Origin: Eucalyptus grandis
Lineage: Eukaryota > Streptophyta > Magnoliopsida > Myrtales > Myrtaceae
Assembly (NCBI RefSeq): GCF_016545825.1
Contig: NC_052619.1
Location: forward strand, 1,379,501 to 1,443,500
DNA: 64,000 bases
Reading direction: 5' to 3'
Shown: one piece after another, positions 9,780-29,589 of the stretch
How positions within the stretch are numbered: position 1 is the first letter of the stretch
How the letters are laid out: the number at the start of each line of letters is the position of its first letter
The notes under the pieces: model-generated
Database searches by the model: none
The model's input: the letters and a program-made list of their open reading frames with translations, nothing else
What the model was told of the DNA's origin: nothing
Position numbers and translations under genes: made by a program

Positions 9780-10581
9780 TAGGGGTGATCGGTTCCCGGT
9801 TCGGTCCGGTTCCAAGGAGGAACTGGGAACCGGACCGGAGAATTGGTTCCTAATTGGTCTTAGGACCGAGAATCGGACCCGACCATCGGTTCCGGTCCGG
9901 TCCGGTCCAAAAGAATTGACACTTTATTTTTTCACTAAAGAATGACGATTCACTAAAGAATAATCATGCTCCGGACCGATCAATCAAATTCGGTTTTCGA
10001 GCAATTTAATAAAACTACTCACACATGTTTCCATGTGCAAAATATTCAAATTTCACTTGTGTGAATATCAATAATAGTTTATGTGTTTCATGCTTAATTT
10101 TAAGCATAAAACCCATGAACAACGTGATTAAAGGTTGTGCTTGGCTTAGGTTTTATAGACAATCTCTCTTCTATACTTTGAATGTTTAGTCAATATGAAA
10201 CTTTTTAAGGCTTGAAGTGCCTTATCATTTGCAAGTGAGGGGAGCAAGAGAGAGTGTGAGCATGAGGAGAGTTTTTTCTATAAATAAAGAGTAACAACAA
10301 GAGTTTTGGTGGTCTCTTGGCCACATAAGAGTATGTTACCTAAATTGCAATTTCAATTGCAATAAGTTTCATATATAATATTAATATATTATATGTGTTT
10401 ATATATTATATGAATATAAATTATATATAAAAAATTTAGTCCAGTCCAGTCGGTCCGGTCGGTCCGGTTCCCACATTGGAACCGGGAACCGGACCGCCGA
10501 CCATGGGAACTGCCCAAAACCGGCCGGTCCGGTCCAGTTTGGTCTGGTTCCGGTTTGAGCGGTTTCCGTTGCACACCCCTA
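9780..10581. mobile_element. hAT-like non-autonomous element
   Basis: The ends are TAGGGGTGATCGGTTCCCGG on the left and the complement of TAGGGGTGTGCAACGGAAAC on the right. The 8 bp outside each end are TAATATAA (9772-9779) and TAATATAT (10582-10589), seven of eight identical, which is the target-duplication size of hAT transposons. Subterminal regions are packed with GGTTCCGGTCC-type words in both orientations. The 802-bp body has no transposase. A relative lies at 43721-44602. Confidence 0.85.
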
Positions 10582-11295
10582 TAATATATATGCCTGTAGT
10601 TCCCTCTTTGTTCTTCTCGGAACCCTGTGGTTTACTCTTTCAAAATAGCTTCAAGGCTTGCTAGAAATTCTCTTAAAAAGGATCACCACACCAGACATAG
10701 CTTGCATATTTCTGATGTGGGCACTTCACCTGGAATGTGTCCTTCCGGCCTGAGATCAGAATCTTCTAAAGACAGGCACCTCAGGTTCTAAAAGTATACT
10801 GCGACTCGTGATCACATATTGGAACACAGTCCAATCCTCAGCTCAAATTCATTCAACAATATTCAGTCCTACTAGCTGAAGAGAAAAACCCCTTGGGCGG
10901 GGAGTTAAAACTGAACATACGGAATCGGCTCCTTACAAAGAAATAGGAAAAAAGAGAGGATGAAGTCACAATCTTTGAAGCCCAAAAAAAGTTACAATCT
11001 TTAATAACCAAATTCCAACAAGATTTCTTGCTAATAATACAAGGCCTTCCACATGGAAAGCAATCTCTACTCAAGTGAAACTCCAGTCTTCCAATACTAA
11101 CAAAAATGGCCTGCCACTGATGGGCAATACGTATCTGCCAGGGCTCCTAACTCGTCCCCTTACATCCCCGTTAGACTCCAACTGATGCTTGTGCAACTGT
11201 AGAAGCTCGACTATGTATATATACTCCTGTCACCCAAATCACCGGCAGGTTGCTCCAAGGTCCGCACGACAGATTTTCATCCAAAGTAGTAGCAT
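10582..11295. other. Region downstream of SAS10
   Basis: No gene is seen. The part next to 11296 must hold the 3' UTR of the minus-strand SAS10 gene, but I cannot place the cleavage site with confidence. Confidence 0.5.
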
Positions 11296-19913
<8,618 letters not shown>

Positions 19914-20336
19914 GGTCCTTCTAGCTCAAGTCCTTCGAATTCTTACTGCAGCACAAACGAATAAAACGAAACTTTCAGTGGCAGACACAATAACAAATGA
20001 TTGATAAAACAACGCAGAACTAGAACGAAATGTGAAATCTTCAGCATCTATCATGCATTCTCCTACCACTACAAGCATCAGAAACACGGCAGCGAAACTG
20101 AACCGACTCTAATTGAATGAAGGGGCCACGAAATTCAAGGAAAACGCGACGAACCCACCGTTTGGCGAAGAGAGAGCTGAGGAGGGCACGAAGAAAGATT
20201 CAGACTTTGATATCAGAGGAGGCACAATCCGCAAGAAGCCGAAGCTTATTCCCTGTCAATCTCCCACTTCTTCCTGCAGCTACAACTGCGACAGGGCAAA
20301 GCATGAAATATTTGTTTTTGTTATTCACTTCTATTC

Positions 20337-20483
20337 TTTTAGGGTTGGAAGGGAAGTGAAATAAGAGAAACTGTTGGCCTTTTGCCGCCTCCAAACATTG
20401 GGCCTAACTTACTAAATCAGGTTTAAAGCCCAGCCCAGCCCAAGAAAATTAGGCCCAATGTTTCAGGTTTAAAGCCCAGCCCA
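20337..20483 (-). promoter_or_regulatory. SAS10 promoter: telo-box and site II motifs
   Basis: On the minus strand, reading toward the gene, there are TGGGCT motifs at 20478-20483, 20473-20478, 20437-20442, 20432-20437 and 20427-20432, and TGGGCC at 20452-20457. A telo-box-like AACCCTAAAA follows at 20337-20346. Site II (TGGGCC/T) clusters near a telo-box are known from promoters of plant ribosomal-protein and nucleolar genes, where TCP factors bind site II. This fits SAS10 and places transcription start roughly at 20200-20330. Confidence 0.7.
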
Positions 20484-20539
20484 TTCGTTGCCACGAATTA
20501 CCACCACCCTTCAACTTCGACGGCTAAGAACCGGTCACG

Positions 20540-21506
20540 CAGAAGCACGGCGCGCACACAAAAACGTCGAAACAAGAACGTACAAAGCAAAAGGAGGCGG
20601 TAGGGATCTATCAAAACTCATCTGACAAACCACGAACCCGGAAACACATAGAGGACTAAGAACAAAAGCGTATATTTCAATCAGGCATTTCCCCAAACAT
20701 GTGGAGGGCGTCGGCTAAAAGGGAGTTTTGAACTTATCCGAGACCCAAACTTAATCAAAATTAGCAATTAATGAACGAGCTAGGTTCAGCCTTGGCACAG
20801 GGACAACTAGTCTATGCGCAGTACAAACAAAAGGACAGCAAGCCTCGGGCACAGTAAAGACCTTGAACGTGCGTTTAGCTTAGGCATTTTATCGAACACT
20901 TAAGAGGCGCAAGAGAAACGGGGAGGACCGAGACCGAGCTCGAGTCGGGATTCAAAAACAATCAACACCCAAGACCTCGCAATCGCAGCATGCACATAGA
21001 TAAGGCCGAAACTCGCACGAACCAGGACAACGGTGGCCCGGTCCGGCGAGCCCGAAACAAGGCACAGAGAAGACACAAAACAGGGCGGTCGGCCGAGGGT
21101 TCCTACCCGGCTCGCGGCGTCGGACGGGAGATGAGCTCGAAGATTAGGCTACATTGGTTCGCCTTGCGCACCTCCGAGCCGGAATCCTCAGAAAAAAAAA
21201 AAAAAAAAAAAAAAGAACTAGATCGAACCCCAAAGAAAACTCACCTGGAATTCGGTCGCCGCGGAAGAGGAGGCCGCGGGCTCGAGTGTGTCGGCTAGAG
21301 GTGGTCGACTTGCGACGGGGATGGTCGGATAACGCTCAGTCGAGAACGAAGCTGGGCTCCGTGTCTCGCTTTCTCTCCGTCCCTCCTGCTGGGAAAGAGA
21401 GGCGGGCGGCGGGCCGGGCCAAGGCCGGATCCGGCCCGACCCGACCCCTAAGCGCTTTTCTTTTTTCTTTTTCTTTTTCTTTTTTGTTTAAAAATAGGTG
21501 TCAACA
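20540..21506 (-). mobile_element. LTR-end remnant (same family as 45092-50607)
   Basis: The right end is GGTGTCAACA, the terminal motif of the long LTRs at 40062 and 46645. The GC-rich part resembles 49672-50607: ACCTCCGAGCC followed by a GG.ATCCTC word, GGCCGGGCC.AAGGCC with runs of GACCCG, then a pyrimidine tract and the terminus. An A22 run sits at about 21191-21213. The left border is not visible and it grades into the SAS10 upstream region. The ORFs here (20990-21693) are by-products of GC-rich LTR sequence. Confidence 0.6.
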
Positions 21507-21529
21507 CACCATCATCTCATTCTCTTCTT

Positions 21530-23136
21530 CACCTCTTCACCTCGAATCTATATTTCATTGTACCATAGCTTCAAGCAATTTACTCTCTGTTTACCGTTTT
21601 TTCAGAGATAACAATTATCTCTTTAACTTCAATGCCTCTGGTTTTTGTCTTAAGACAAGGCCAAGAGAGGATACTATATCAAGGGCTAGTTGAGAATGGC
21701 TTGTCCCCACTTCGCACTCCACCATCATTCATTGCTCCATAGGCTCCTTACAATTCCTACACATCATGGACCAATGCCATGCTTGTCTAGGCAATCCCAT
21801 TCATGATATTCAATAAGCCATTTTCTCAATCGTTTATATTTCCAATAAATCAAGCTCTCGCACTTGCTCTTCATGTTAGCCAACAAAAAGTCACAAGCTA
21901 CTTTTTTCTAAGTCTAATTCTATCTCTAGTCGTCCTCTAGAATTATTACATTGTGATGTATTGGGCCTTGCTCCCTCATTATCTTGTTCTAACTACTCCT
22001 ATTATGTTCTCTTTGTTGATAATTTTTCCAAATATTCAATGGGTATTTCCTATGAAATTAAAATTTGACTTTATGACATATTTGTTAGTTTTAAAAAGCA
22101 AGTTGAAAATATTTTGCTACACACTATCACCATGTCTCGCTTGGAAGGTGGTGGTGAATTAATAAGTAATACCTTCAACAATTTTTTCCAACCACATAAC
22201 ATCACACATAAATATTCTTGCCCCCACATGCTAGAACAAAATGGTGTTGTGGATCGCAAGCACCGCTTATCATCAAAACTGGCTTAGCTATTATGGCCCA
22301 AGCTAATTTGCTTTCTAAATTTTGGCTAAAAGTCTTCATTACAGCCATTTATTTGATTGACCGCATGCCCCTACTTTAACGTCACACTGGCTCCCTATAT
22401 TAAGCTTTTATTTCACACCCCTCATGATTATTCACACTTGCGAACCTTTGGTTCTCTTTTCTTCCCATGGCTCCAACCTTACAATGCTAACAAATTGCAA
22501 TTTTGAATGACCCCTTGTTGTTTTATAGGTTATAGTTCTAGTCATAAATTGTATCATTGTATAGATCTGTCATCCAATTGAGTGTATATTTCTCATCATG
22601 TCATTTTTTATGAAACCATGTTTCCTCACTCCCACATCACTCCCACTCATTCTTCACATCCTCCACTTCATAGTCTCAATTTCTTTGGAGTCATTCAAAC
22701 CAAGCATGTTCATTTTGGTCCTTCCACTAATTTATAGGTCGTTCTCACATCCAACAATATCTCTTGGGCGCCTCCTTCATCAACTACCAAATATACCTTC
22801 CAGACCTTTGGCCAAAGGGTTGTGTGAGCTACTATGGCTTAAGAAGTTGATGACAGAAATTGATTTTCCACCGAAGTTTAGATGAGATTATTTTGTGATA
22901 ATAAAGCAGCAATTTATATTTCCCACAATCCAGTTCAACATGATCGGACCAAGCACATTGAGATTGATAGATATTTTGCTAGGCAAAATTTCAAGGCTAA
23001 GGTGGTTTAGTTTCCTTTTGTTAGTTTGAAGATCAGTTGATGAGCATACTTACTAAGGCCGTGTTAAGCAAGGCTTTTCATAGCTCACTTACTAAGTTGG
23101 GTATCAAAGATATCTTTTCACCTACTTGAGGGGGAG
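21530..23136 (+). pseudogene. Decayed Copia retrotransposon, 3' half of pol
   Basis: Pieces in plus-strand order fit Copia pol with many frameshifts. A GAG-pre-integrase-like part lies around 21600-21700. The integrase core is at 21950-22300, with VFPMKLKFD and then GLAIMAQANLLSKFWLKVFI. The integrase C-terminus is near 22440 (LRTFGSLFFPWLQPYNANK). The RNase H end runs from 22828 to 23130, with LWLKKLMTEIDFPPK, then [20 protein letters not shown] and KHIEI. Reverse transcriptase is missing, so there was an internal deletion. A polypurine tract GAGGGGGAG directly precedes the LTR at 23137. Confidence 0.85.
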
Positions 23137-23375
23137 TGTTGGCATGAGCTGTCAATTAGGAATAATACATGAATCCAAGTCAATCTTTGGTATGAGCTGT
23201 CAATTAGAGACAATATATGAATCCAAGTCAATCTATTTCTTATTTTATCTTCTAATTAGGATGATTGTTAGGATTGATTATATATATAGCACACACACTC
23301 AAAAGCATTGTAAAACAAACAATGTAAAAAATATAAGATAATATAAAAACTTTATCCAAAAAGCTCTATGCGTTT
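23137..23375 (+). mobile_element. 3' LTR of the decayed Copia element
   Basis: The LTR starts TGTTGGCATGAGCTG right after the polypurine tract. It contains an imperfect ~52-bp tandem duplication (GCATGAGCTGTCAATTAG, then GTATGAGCTGTCAATTAG) and AT-rich promoter-like DNA with TATATATAGC. The 3' end is not sharply defined. From about 23375 the sequence matches module C at about 37530, so the LTR lies at the left edge of module A. Confidence 0.65.
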
Positions 23376-23399
23376 CGTCATTAAATGTGATTGCCTTCA

Positions 23400-24582
23400 C
23401 TTATTTTTTTTTTTGGTATTGCCTTCCCCTGTAAATGCAAGAAATGTCGATCGATGGTGTAATAGAGAGCTTTTGCATTACTACGAGTTCTTAGAACGAT
23501 AAAGAGGCTTTTGTCTTTGGTTTATCAAGATCGTGATTTGGCCGTACTAACTCTAGTCTTCAACCCTGACAAGCTTGAAAAGTCCGTTTTTCAACTAGCA
23601 CATACCAGTGCTATTGCTTCAGAATCGAGTTGGAAGATGGTTGGGTAAAATTCAGCAATTTCCAAACGAAGTTCATTAGCTGCAAGAGGAAGAAGAATCT
23701 TGGGATCGAGTAGTATTTCACTCGTGCTCGGATGAGAAAGCTTTAGATTTATCGGTTGGGGAATTTCTCAAGAACCCTTCAAGGTATGAATCTTTTCCGT
23801 GACGAAACCGAAGAGGACGCAAGAATTATTCATTGGGATGAGGAAAAAGTTAAGGTTGATTTTGCATTCCATTTATTTTGACGTGTAACGCAGACAAAAT
23901 TATCTTTCTACTAAGCCGACGGTCCACCACTGCAGTGGACGGTCGAATGATCCAAATATTGATTTTAAGTTCGATTCTCCAATCTATTCTCGTCTCGGAT
24001 GCGAAGGACGGACTTGGCTCAGTACATGCACGTATGCACATGAATGAAAACTCATCAAACAGTCTCGTTGACTTGGCTGAAGAGCCCCGCAGAGCATCCC
24101 AAACTTCTCGCTCGCAATTATTCGAATCGCATCATTGATTGCCTCTTCGAAAATGATGGCCACCAGCCATGGTCGCAATGGCCGGCAAAAGACTCGCCAT
24201 ACGTCGTAAAAAAATCTGCATGCTCTATGCTAAATCTATTAAGATTAGTTTTAAAAATTAATTTATTGAATGATGTGGCAGATTTTAAATGAGTCATATT
24301 TAACAATCCAAGAGATAAATTAATTTCGTAGGCGAATCTTAGTAAATGTATAATTTCTTCTATTGATTTTTTTTTTTTTTGAGGAATATAAATCTCACAA
24401 AGTCTCTTAAGCAGTGTCGAAGTCGACCCTTCCTGACGCATACGACACATTCTCCTTCGTATTAAGAACTTGAATCTTCAAAGCTGACTCTCAGCGGCCT
24501 CAAATCAACTGGGTCTACTCTCCCCTTCATTCCTATAAATACCTCTCATTACATGTTCACATCCCCCACTCCCTTACCCAAA
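23400..24582. repeat. Module A: duplicated block upstream of chitinase copy 1
   Basis: This block is colinear with 37550-38942 (module C), 32610-34720 (module B, with an insertion) and 63540-64000 (module D). Landmarks are GCAAGAAATGTC, GAGGCTTTTGTCTTTGGT, GACAAGCTTGAAAAGTC, the CTAAGCCGACGGTCCACC stretch near 23912 and the CCGGCAAAAGACTCGCC stretch near 24181. The duplicated ORFs differ in frame between copies, so I cannot call a gene. Minus-strand translation in C and D (EKFVRLTNLKLP) looks leucine-rich but is closed in A. Confidence 0.8.
24534..24541 (+). promoter_or_regulatory. TATA box of chitinase copy 1
   Basis: TATAAATA lies 42 bp before the ATG at 24583, in a block aligned with the copy 2 promoter, where the same place reads AATAAATA. 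Confidence 0.7.
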
Positions 24583-26877
24583 ATGGCCAAATCAAACGAC
24601 ACGGCGAGAGCTCTTCTCAACATTCTCGTCGTGTCCAGCCTCATTGCCAGATTCTCGCCGGCACACGTCCTGAGTCAGAATTGTGGCTGCAACACCAACC
24701 TGTGTTGCAGCCGGTATGGCGGGAAAAGTGCCAAAAAAGTCCTAAACCTTTTGTCTTTGTGCCAATTTAGTCCTAAACCTTTTTTTGGTGCCGATTTAGT
24801 CCTAAACCTTTTTACGTTGTGCCAATTTAGTCCTTTCCGATCAATTTTGGTCGGAATTTGCTGACTGGACGCCGGCTGGCTGACGTGGCCTCATCGGCGT
24901 TGACGTGGACTACTTTTAATAATTTTTTAATTTTTTTAGTTTTTAGTTTTTAGTTTTATTTTTTTTTTTCTTTTTGTCTTCTCATCTTCTTCCTCCAACC
25001 GGTCGCCGGACCTCGCCGACCACCTCACCAATGGCCGCAAGGGCGACCTCGCGCTGGGCGGCGAGGCTCGTCGGATCTGGCGAGGGTCGAGCCTCGCCCA
25101 TGGCCGGCGAGGCTCGACCTTGCCGACCCGGAGGGCGAGCCTCGCCCGCCCAACGCGAGGCCGCCCTCGAGGCCCGGGCGTCGAGCCTCGCCCTCGCCGG
25201 ATCTAGCGAGGTCGAGCCTCGCCCATGGCTGGCGAGGGCGAGCCTCGCCAGCTCGGCGCGAGGAGGCGGCCGGATTCCCGGATTCAGTCCTCGAGGTCTT
25301 ATGGAACCGAGGCCTATCGTGTCCTCCTCCGACACGTCGATGCTCGGCGGCTTGGAGGCGAGCTTCGCGGCGCGCGCCGAGAGCGCCTTCTCGACGAGCT
25401 TCGCCACCATCGGCTTCGCTCTCCTCCCCATGCTCCACGCACCGAGCTGGCAAGGCTCACCCTCGCCGCCCGGGCCTCGAGGGTGGCCTCTCGCCGGCCG
25501 TCGCCTCCGGCCGGTCGCCGGACCTCGGCGACCGGGCGGGAGGAAGAAGATGAGAAGACAAAAAGAAAAAAAAAAAGAAGAAAAAATTAAAAGTTAAAAA
25601 CTAAAAATTAAAAAAATATTTAAAATATTAAAATATTATTAAAAGTAATCCATGTCACCGCCGATGAGGCCACGTCAGCCAACCGGCGTCCAGTCGGCAA
25701 ATTCCGATCAAAATTGACCGGAAATGATTGAATTGTCACAACGTAAAAATGTCTAGGACTAAATCGGCACCAAAAAAAGGTTTATGACTAAATTGGTACA
25801 AAGACAAAAGGTTTAGGACTTTTTTTGACACTTTTCCCCAGTATGCTAGTGCGGGTCTGGAGATGACTACTGCGGGGCCAGTTGTCAATCCGGCCGTGTT
25901 ACTCATCTCACCACCCCGAGCAGCGGGGTCTCAATGGCGGACATGGTGACGGATAACTTCTTCAATTCGATAATTGGCCAGGCCGACTCGAGTTGTGAGG
26001 GGAAGAGCTTCTACACTAGGCAAGCTTTCCTTGATGCTGCCAGTGGTTACACCGAATTTGGCGCAGTCGGGACTGCCGATGACTCTAAGCGTGAGATCGC
26101 TGCTTTCTTCGCTCATGTCACGCACGAGACTGGACGTAAGAACCTCTCCCAAAGCATGAAATGAAACATTGTGTGATACCAATTCATTCATCGAAAAGTT
26201 CATTATTTCTGTTTAGCTTTTCTCATTTGGCTCTCACGATTAAGTTCGTTCATTTTTATGCTTAAAGACAATACCATGCATGTTAAAGTCCTTTTGTCTT
26301 TACTTGCCATGTTTGCTCTTTGCCGCGAATTTTATTCACCGTGGCTTCCTGGAGATCATAGCGTATGATCTGCTTTGCTTTAGATATATGGCTTAGATGA
26401 GATCATTACGAACTATCAAACCCCCAAAGCAAAAGCAACTAATAACAATTAATCTTCTTGGGTGCAGATTTTTGCTACATTGAAGAGATAGATGGTCCCT
26501 CGGAAGATTACTGCGACGAATGGAACATCCAGTATCCATGCAACCCCAACAAAGGCTACTACGGTCGAGGTCCCATCCAAATATCATGGAACTCCAACTA
26601 CGGACCCGCGGGAGAATCCATCGGGTTCGACGGCGTCAACTCTCCCGAAACCACGGCCAACGATGTGGTCGTGTCTTTTAAGACCGCCTTCTGGTTTTGG
26701 ATGAACAACGCCCACTCCGTTATTACTTCCGGTCAAGGCTTCGGCGCGACGATTCGAGCCATTAATGGAATAGAATGCGGTGGCGGAAACCCCGACGCGG
26801 TTCAAGCTCGGGTTCAATATTACATTGATTATTGCAACCATTGTGGTGTCTCTCCGGGAGATAACCTGACCTGTTAG
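24583..26877 (+). pseudogene. Class IV chitinase (GH19), copy 1, split by a transposon
   Basis: Secreted chitinases of this class hydrolyse chitin beta-1,4 links. The signal peptide ([19 protein letters not shown]) and the start of the hevein domain (QNCGCNTNLCCSRYG) occupy 24583-24720. A 1,118-bp Mutator-like element follows, and the gene resumes at about 25848. Beyond the insertion a one-base deletion and a short hinge deletion shift the frame relative to copy 2 and remove hevein cysteines. The catalytic domain remains open. From an ATG at 25934 ([20 protein letters not shown]) it runs to a donor at 26136, has a 332-bp intron, and resumes 26468-26877, 203 residues in all. HETG and CYIEEIDG with both catalytic glutamates are present, and the end is GDNLTC. 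As a whole gene it is broken. A short leaderless product from 25934 is conceivable but unsupported. Confidence 0.9.
24721..25838. mobile_element. Mutator-like element inserted in chitinase copy 1
   Basis: The terminal inverted repeats start GGGAAAAGTGCCAAAAAAGT and end TTTTTGACACTTTTCCC. The 9 bp outside are CGGTATGGC (24712-24720) and CAGTATGCT (25839-25847), six of nine identical, consistent with a decayed 9-bp Mutator-type duplication. Subterminal arrays of GTCCTAAACCTTTT-type repeats occur at both ends in opposite orientation. The core (24980-25560) is very GC-rich with GCGAGGCTCG words in both orientations. That makes long ORFs on several frames and both strands, none with a recognisable product. 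No transposase. Confidence 0.88.
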
Positions 26878-28319
26878 AAAGCATAGAAAACCAGTTTCTT
26901 TTTATGGCATTGTAGCCAACCTCGGTTAGCACCATGACCATACTCGATTTACAATAATGTCGGCCACTGAATAATAGATCCAAAAAATAAAAGGAATATC
27001 AGCATCTTGTTGAGTAAGAATCTGATAGCTCATGATCATGAATTAGCATTAACATTTTTGAAAATAAGGAAAAAGAATTGGTAACGCAAAATTAATTGTT
27101 AACAAACCCAAACAAGAGTTGGAAATGCACCTGGTTGGTAACTTGAACATAGAAGAGTTGATGATTACTCTACTTGAGGTTGGTAATTCTCAAGAGAGCT
27201 GGTAAATTTAAACAGTTGGCATATAAGGAAAATGAAAGCACTAGTTACTATATAAAAAAGTGAATCTAGGAAAAACAAATAAATGTTACTAAGCAACTAG
27301 TGTAAAAATTGATAACTCAAAACTAGGTGGTAATATTGAGACAAATGTTTAAGTTCTATAAGAAAAAATCTCACATCAAACAATTATTATGGTTTAAAAT
27401 AGTTAATATATCATAATTGGCCCATAACTCATTGTTTTTTAAGCTTTTGAATGAAGATAGGTTCAATCGAATATATTGACAGACTTAGATCTTGAGTCCC
27501 TCTTGGTGGTCTCTCCATATGAAGGTTGATAATGTCGCATCATAAATGGTAAATTGAAATCGTTGGTAATAAAGGCAAATATAAAGACAATTATATTTAG
27601 TAACTTAATCAAGAAAAGTTGGTAATCGCTAGACAATTCAAACGAATGGATCGAGTTGGGTCAGGTAATACAACTTTTAATTCGGTTACTTAATAGGAGA
27701 AAAGTTGTTTAGGTTGTCCTAGATTATTTTTTTATGGAAATGGGTCAAATCCATATAAACTAATTTTATGTAATACAACTTTTGTGATGCATACCCCATC
27801 TAATCCAGACTAAACCCAACTCATATTACAAGAACATATCTATATTTAACCACACGTATCAAAAGTCATTTAACCTACTTAAGCACTTCACATGAATATG
27901 TTACTTTGATAAAATTTTGTATCAAATAATAAAAGTAAAATAACAAAATAAATGATGTTAGTAAATTTTTTTAGAAAATAAACCAAAAAAAAAATTATGA
28001 AGAACTAGAAATACATTTGTTAAGAGGAGTTACACTATACATGCATGTTTTATTAATCCAAGTTTAATTAATCCCATTTCAATAATTTGCATTAAAATAT
28101 GTCGAGTTTGGTTTTCATAGATTGTTCTATGAGTAGACAACAAGCTTATGCTACATAATTGGACCCTCTCGAGAAGCCACATACTCCACCTTAATGCAAA
28201 TTGCATCGATAAATGTCGTGAATCATCTAGCCCAAATCCAAAGAAGCCTTCCTAAGAAACTATAAATTGAAGACCAACTAACGGTGATGGCAATTGGTTT
28301 GTGGGGATGAGACAAAGAT
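26878..28319. other. Downstream part of module A
   Basis: AATAAA at 26986-26991 is the likely chitinase 3' processing signal. From 26994 the sequence aligns with 43247 onward (ATCTTGTTGAGTAAGA), that is, module C after its solo LTR. A GTTGGTAA-type word recurs about eight times between 27078 and 27620. 27800-28010 aligns with 44800-45000. No gene seen. Confidence 0.65.
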
Positions 28320-29589
28320 TGATAATTTTTTTATTCAAGGTTTGAAACTAAAATGACCACTTTGGATCCTTATTAGAAACTAGATCCATTATGGGCCTTC
28401 CGTTAAAAAAATTACTTCATTTTAGGCCCTTACATGGAATTTTCCCTTTTCTTTTGCTAGTGATCGATCGCCAGTCACAAGCAATGGCAAGTGAGGGTCG
28501 TATTCACCCATCACAGGTGAGGAGTTGGCCTCGCTAACCCGTCACTTGGACGAGGGCGAGCATCAACAAGGACCAAGGGCCCTTCTTGTTAGATTTGGCG
28601 AGGCCCACCCTTGACCTTACCAAATTTGGTGAGGGGGCTGTTGCAGGCAATGGTCACCTTAGCCTACCACAGGTGAAAAGAAAAGGGAAAAAAAAAAAAA
28701 AGAAAAAAAATTCAAAAAATATTAAAAATTATAAAATTTTAAAAATTATCTATGTCAACACAAATCATGCCATATAAAATGGTCAGAACAAAAGCAAAAT
28801 ACATAACTACTTATTTTCTTCTTCTTTTTCCTTTTTCTAAAGTTGGGGTATCATTTTCTAGTTTGGTTAGTGAGAAGGAGATCGTCTTGTTGACTGAATT
28901 TGGTAATCTTAAAATTGATAAGCGCTTGTACATTAAGTTATTTTCACTGTCACTTCATATATTATTAGATAGTAAAATAGGGGTAGAGAGTTAATTTTCT
29001 TATATAGCTTTACTTCTTTTTTCATATAAAAAAGCACGGATATTATCCCCAATTTAAAGAGACTAAATCCACGGTATATATCAACTTTCTAAACTAGCAC
29101 CAACGCACGGTAAGCACGCTCAATGAACTTTGTGTTGAAAGGGTAGAGAGTTAATTGCCATACCCTGGTAATGCTTCATGTAAATAATAAACAGGGAGAT
29201 GAAAAACAAATAAACGATGCATTTGTTTCGTGAAAAATGAAAGATTTTGAAAATATTTTCTTAAAAATGATTATTATAAATGGATAAAACAATGTTTTTA
29301 TCGTGCAAGAAAATTATGTAAACTTAAATTGTTATTGTTAAAGAAAATATATTTCAATAATTAATCATTTCAAGCAATATACATAATTATTTTTAGAAAA
29401 ATATTTTTCAAATCATTCATTTACACAAAAAAAAATGAAGCCATGGTGTCTTTAAAAATAGGTATGAGAAAGTAATGTGGCATGTGTAATTCACTAATTT
29501 CAAAAGAAAAGAGAAAATAATTATGAGTATGCTAGAGGCCAATAAATAATTGAGTTCTTGCAAAAATGATTTCAAGATGATGGAAGTCA
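28320..29589. other. Truncated Mutator-like pieces and AT-rich DNA
   Basis: 28370-28447 resembles the right end of the second element type (TTGGATCCTTATT and, further on, TGGAATTTTCCC). 28460-28680 is a GC-richer core with GGCGAGGCCC and GGTGAGG words, followed by an A-rich tract and ATCTATGTCAACACAAATC, as at 35085. No paired terminal repeats remain, so these are fragments. 29040-29580 shows nothing recognisable. Confidence 0.5.

Noticed and set aside
20117..20364. Plus-strand ORFs in front of SAS10
   Set aside because: Fall in the probable 5' UTR and promoter of SAS10 on the other strand; no similarity and no consistent start.
21154..21693. 179-codon ORF
   Set aside because: Runs through a poly-A tract, an LTR remnant and into Copia debris; a chance frame.
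24974..25597. Long overlapping ORFs on both strands (up to 207 codons)
   Set aside because: They lie in the GC-rich core of a MULE, where inverted GCGAGG words remove stops in several frames. No recognisable domain, and they sit inside a clear insertion.
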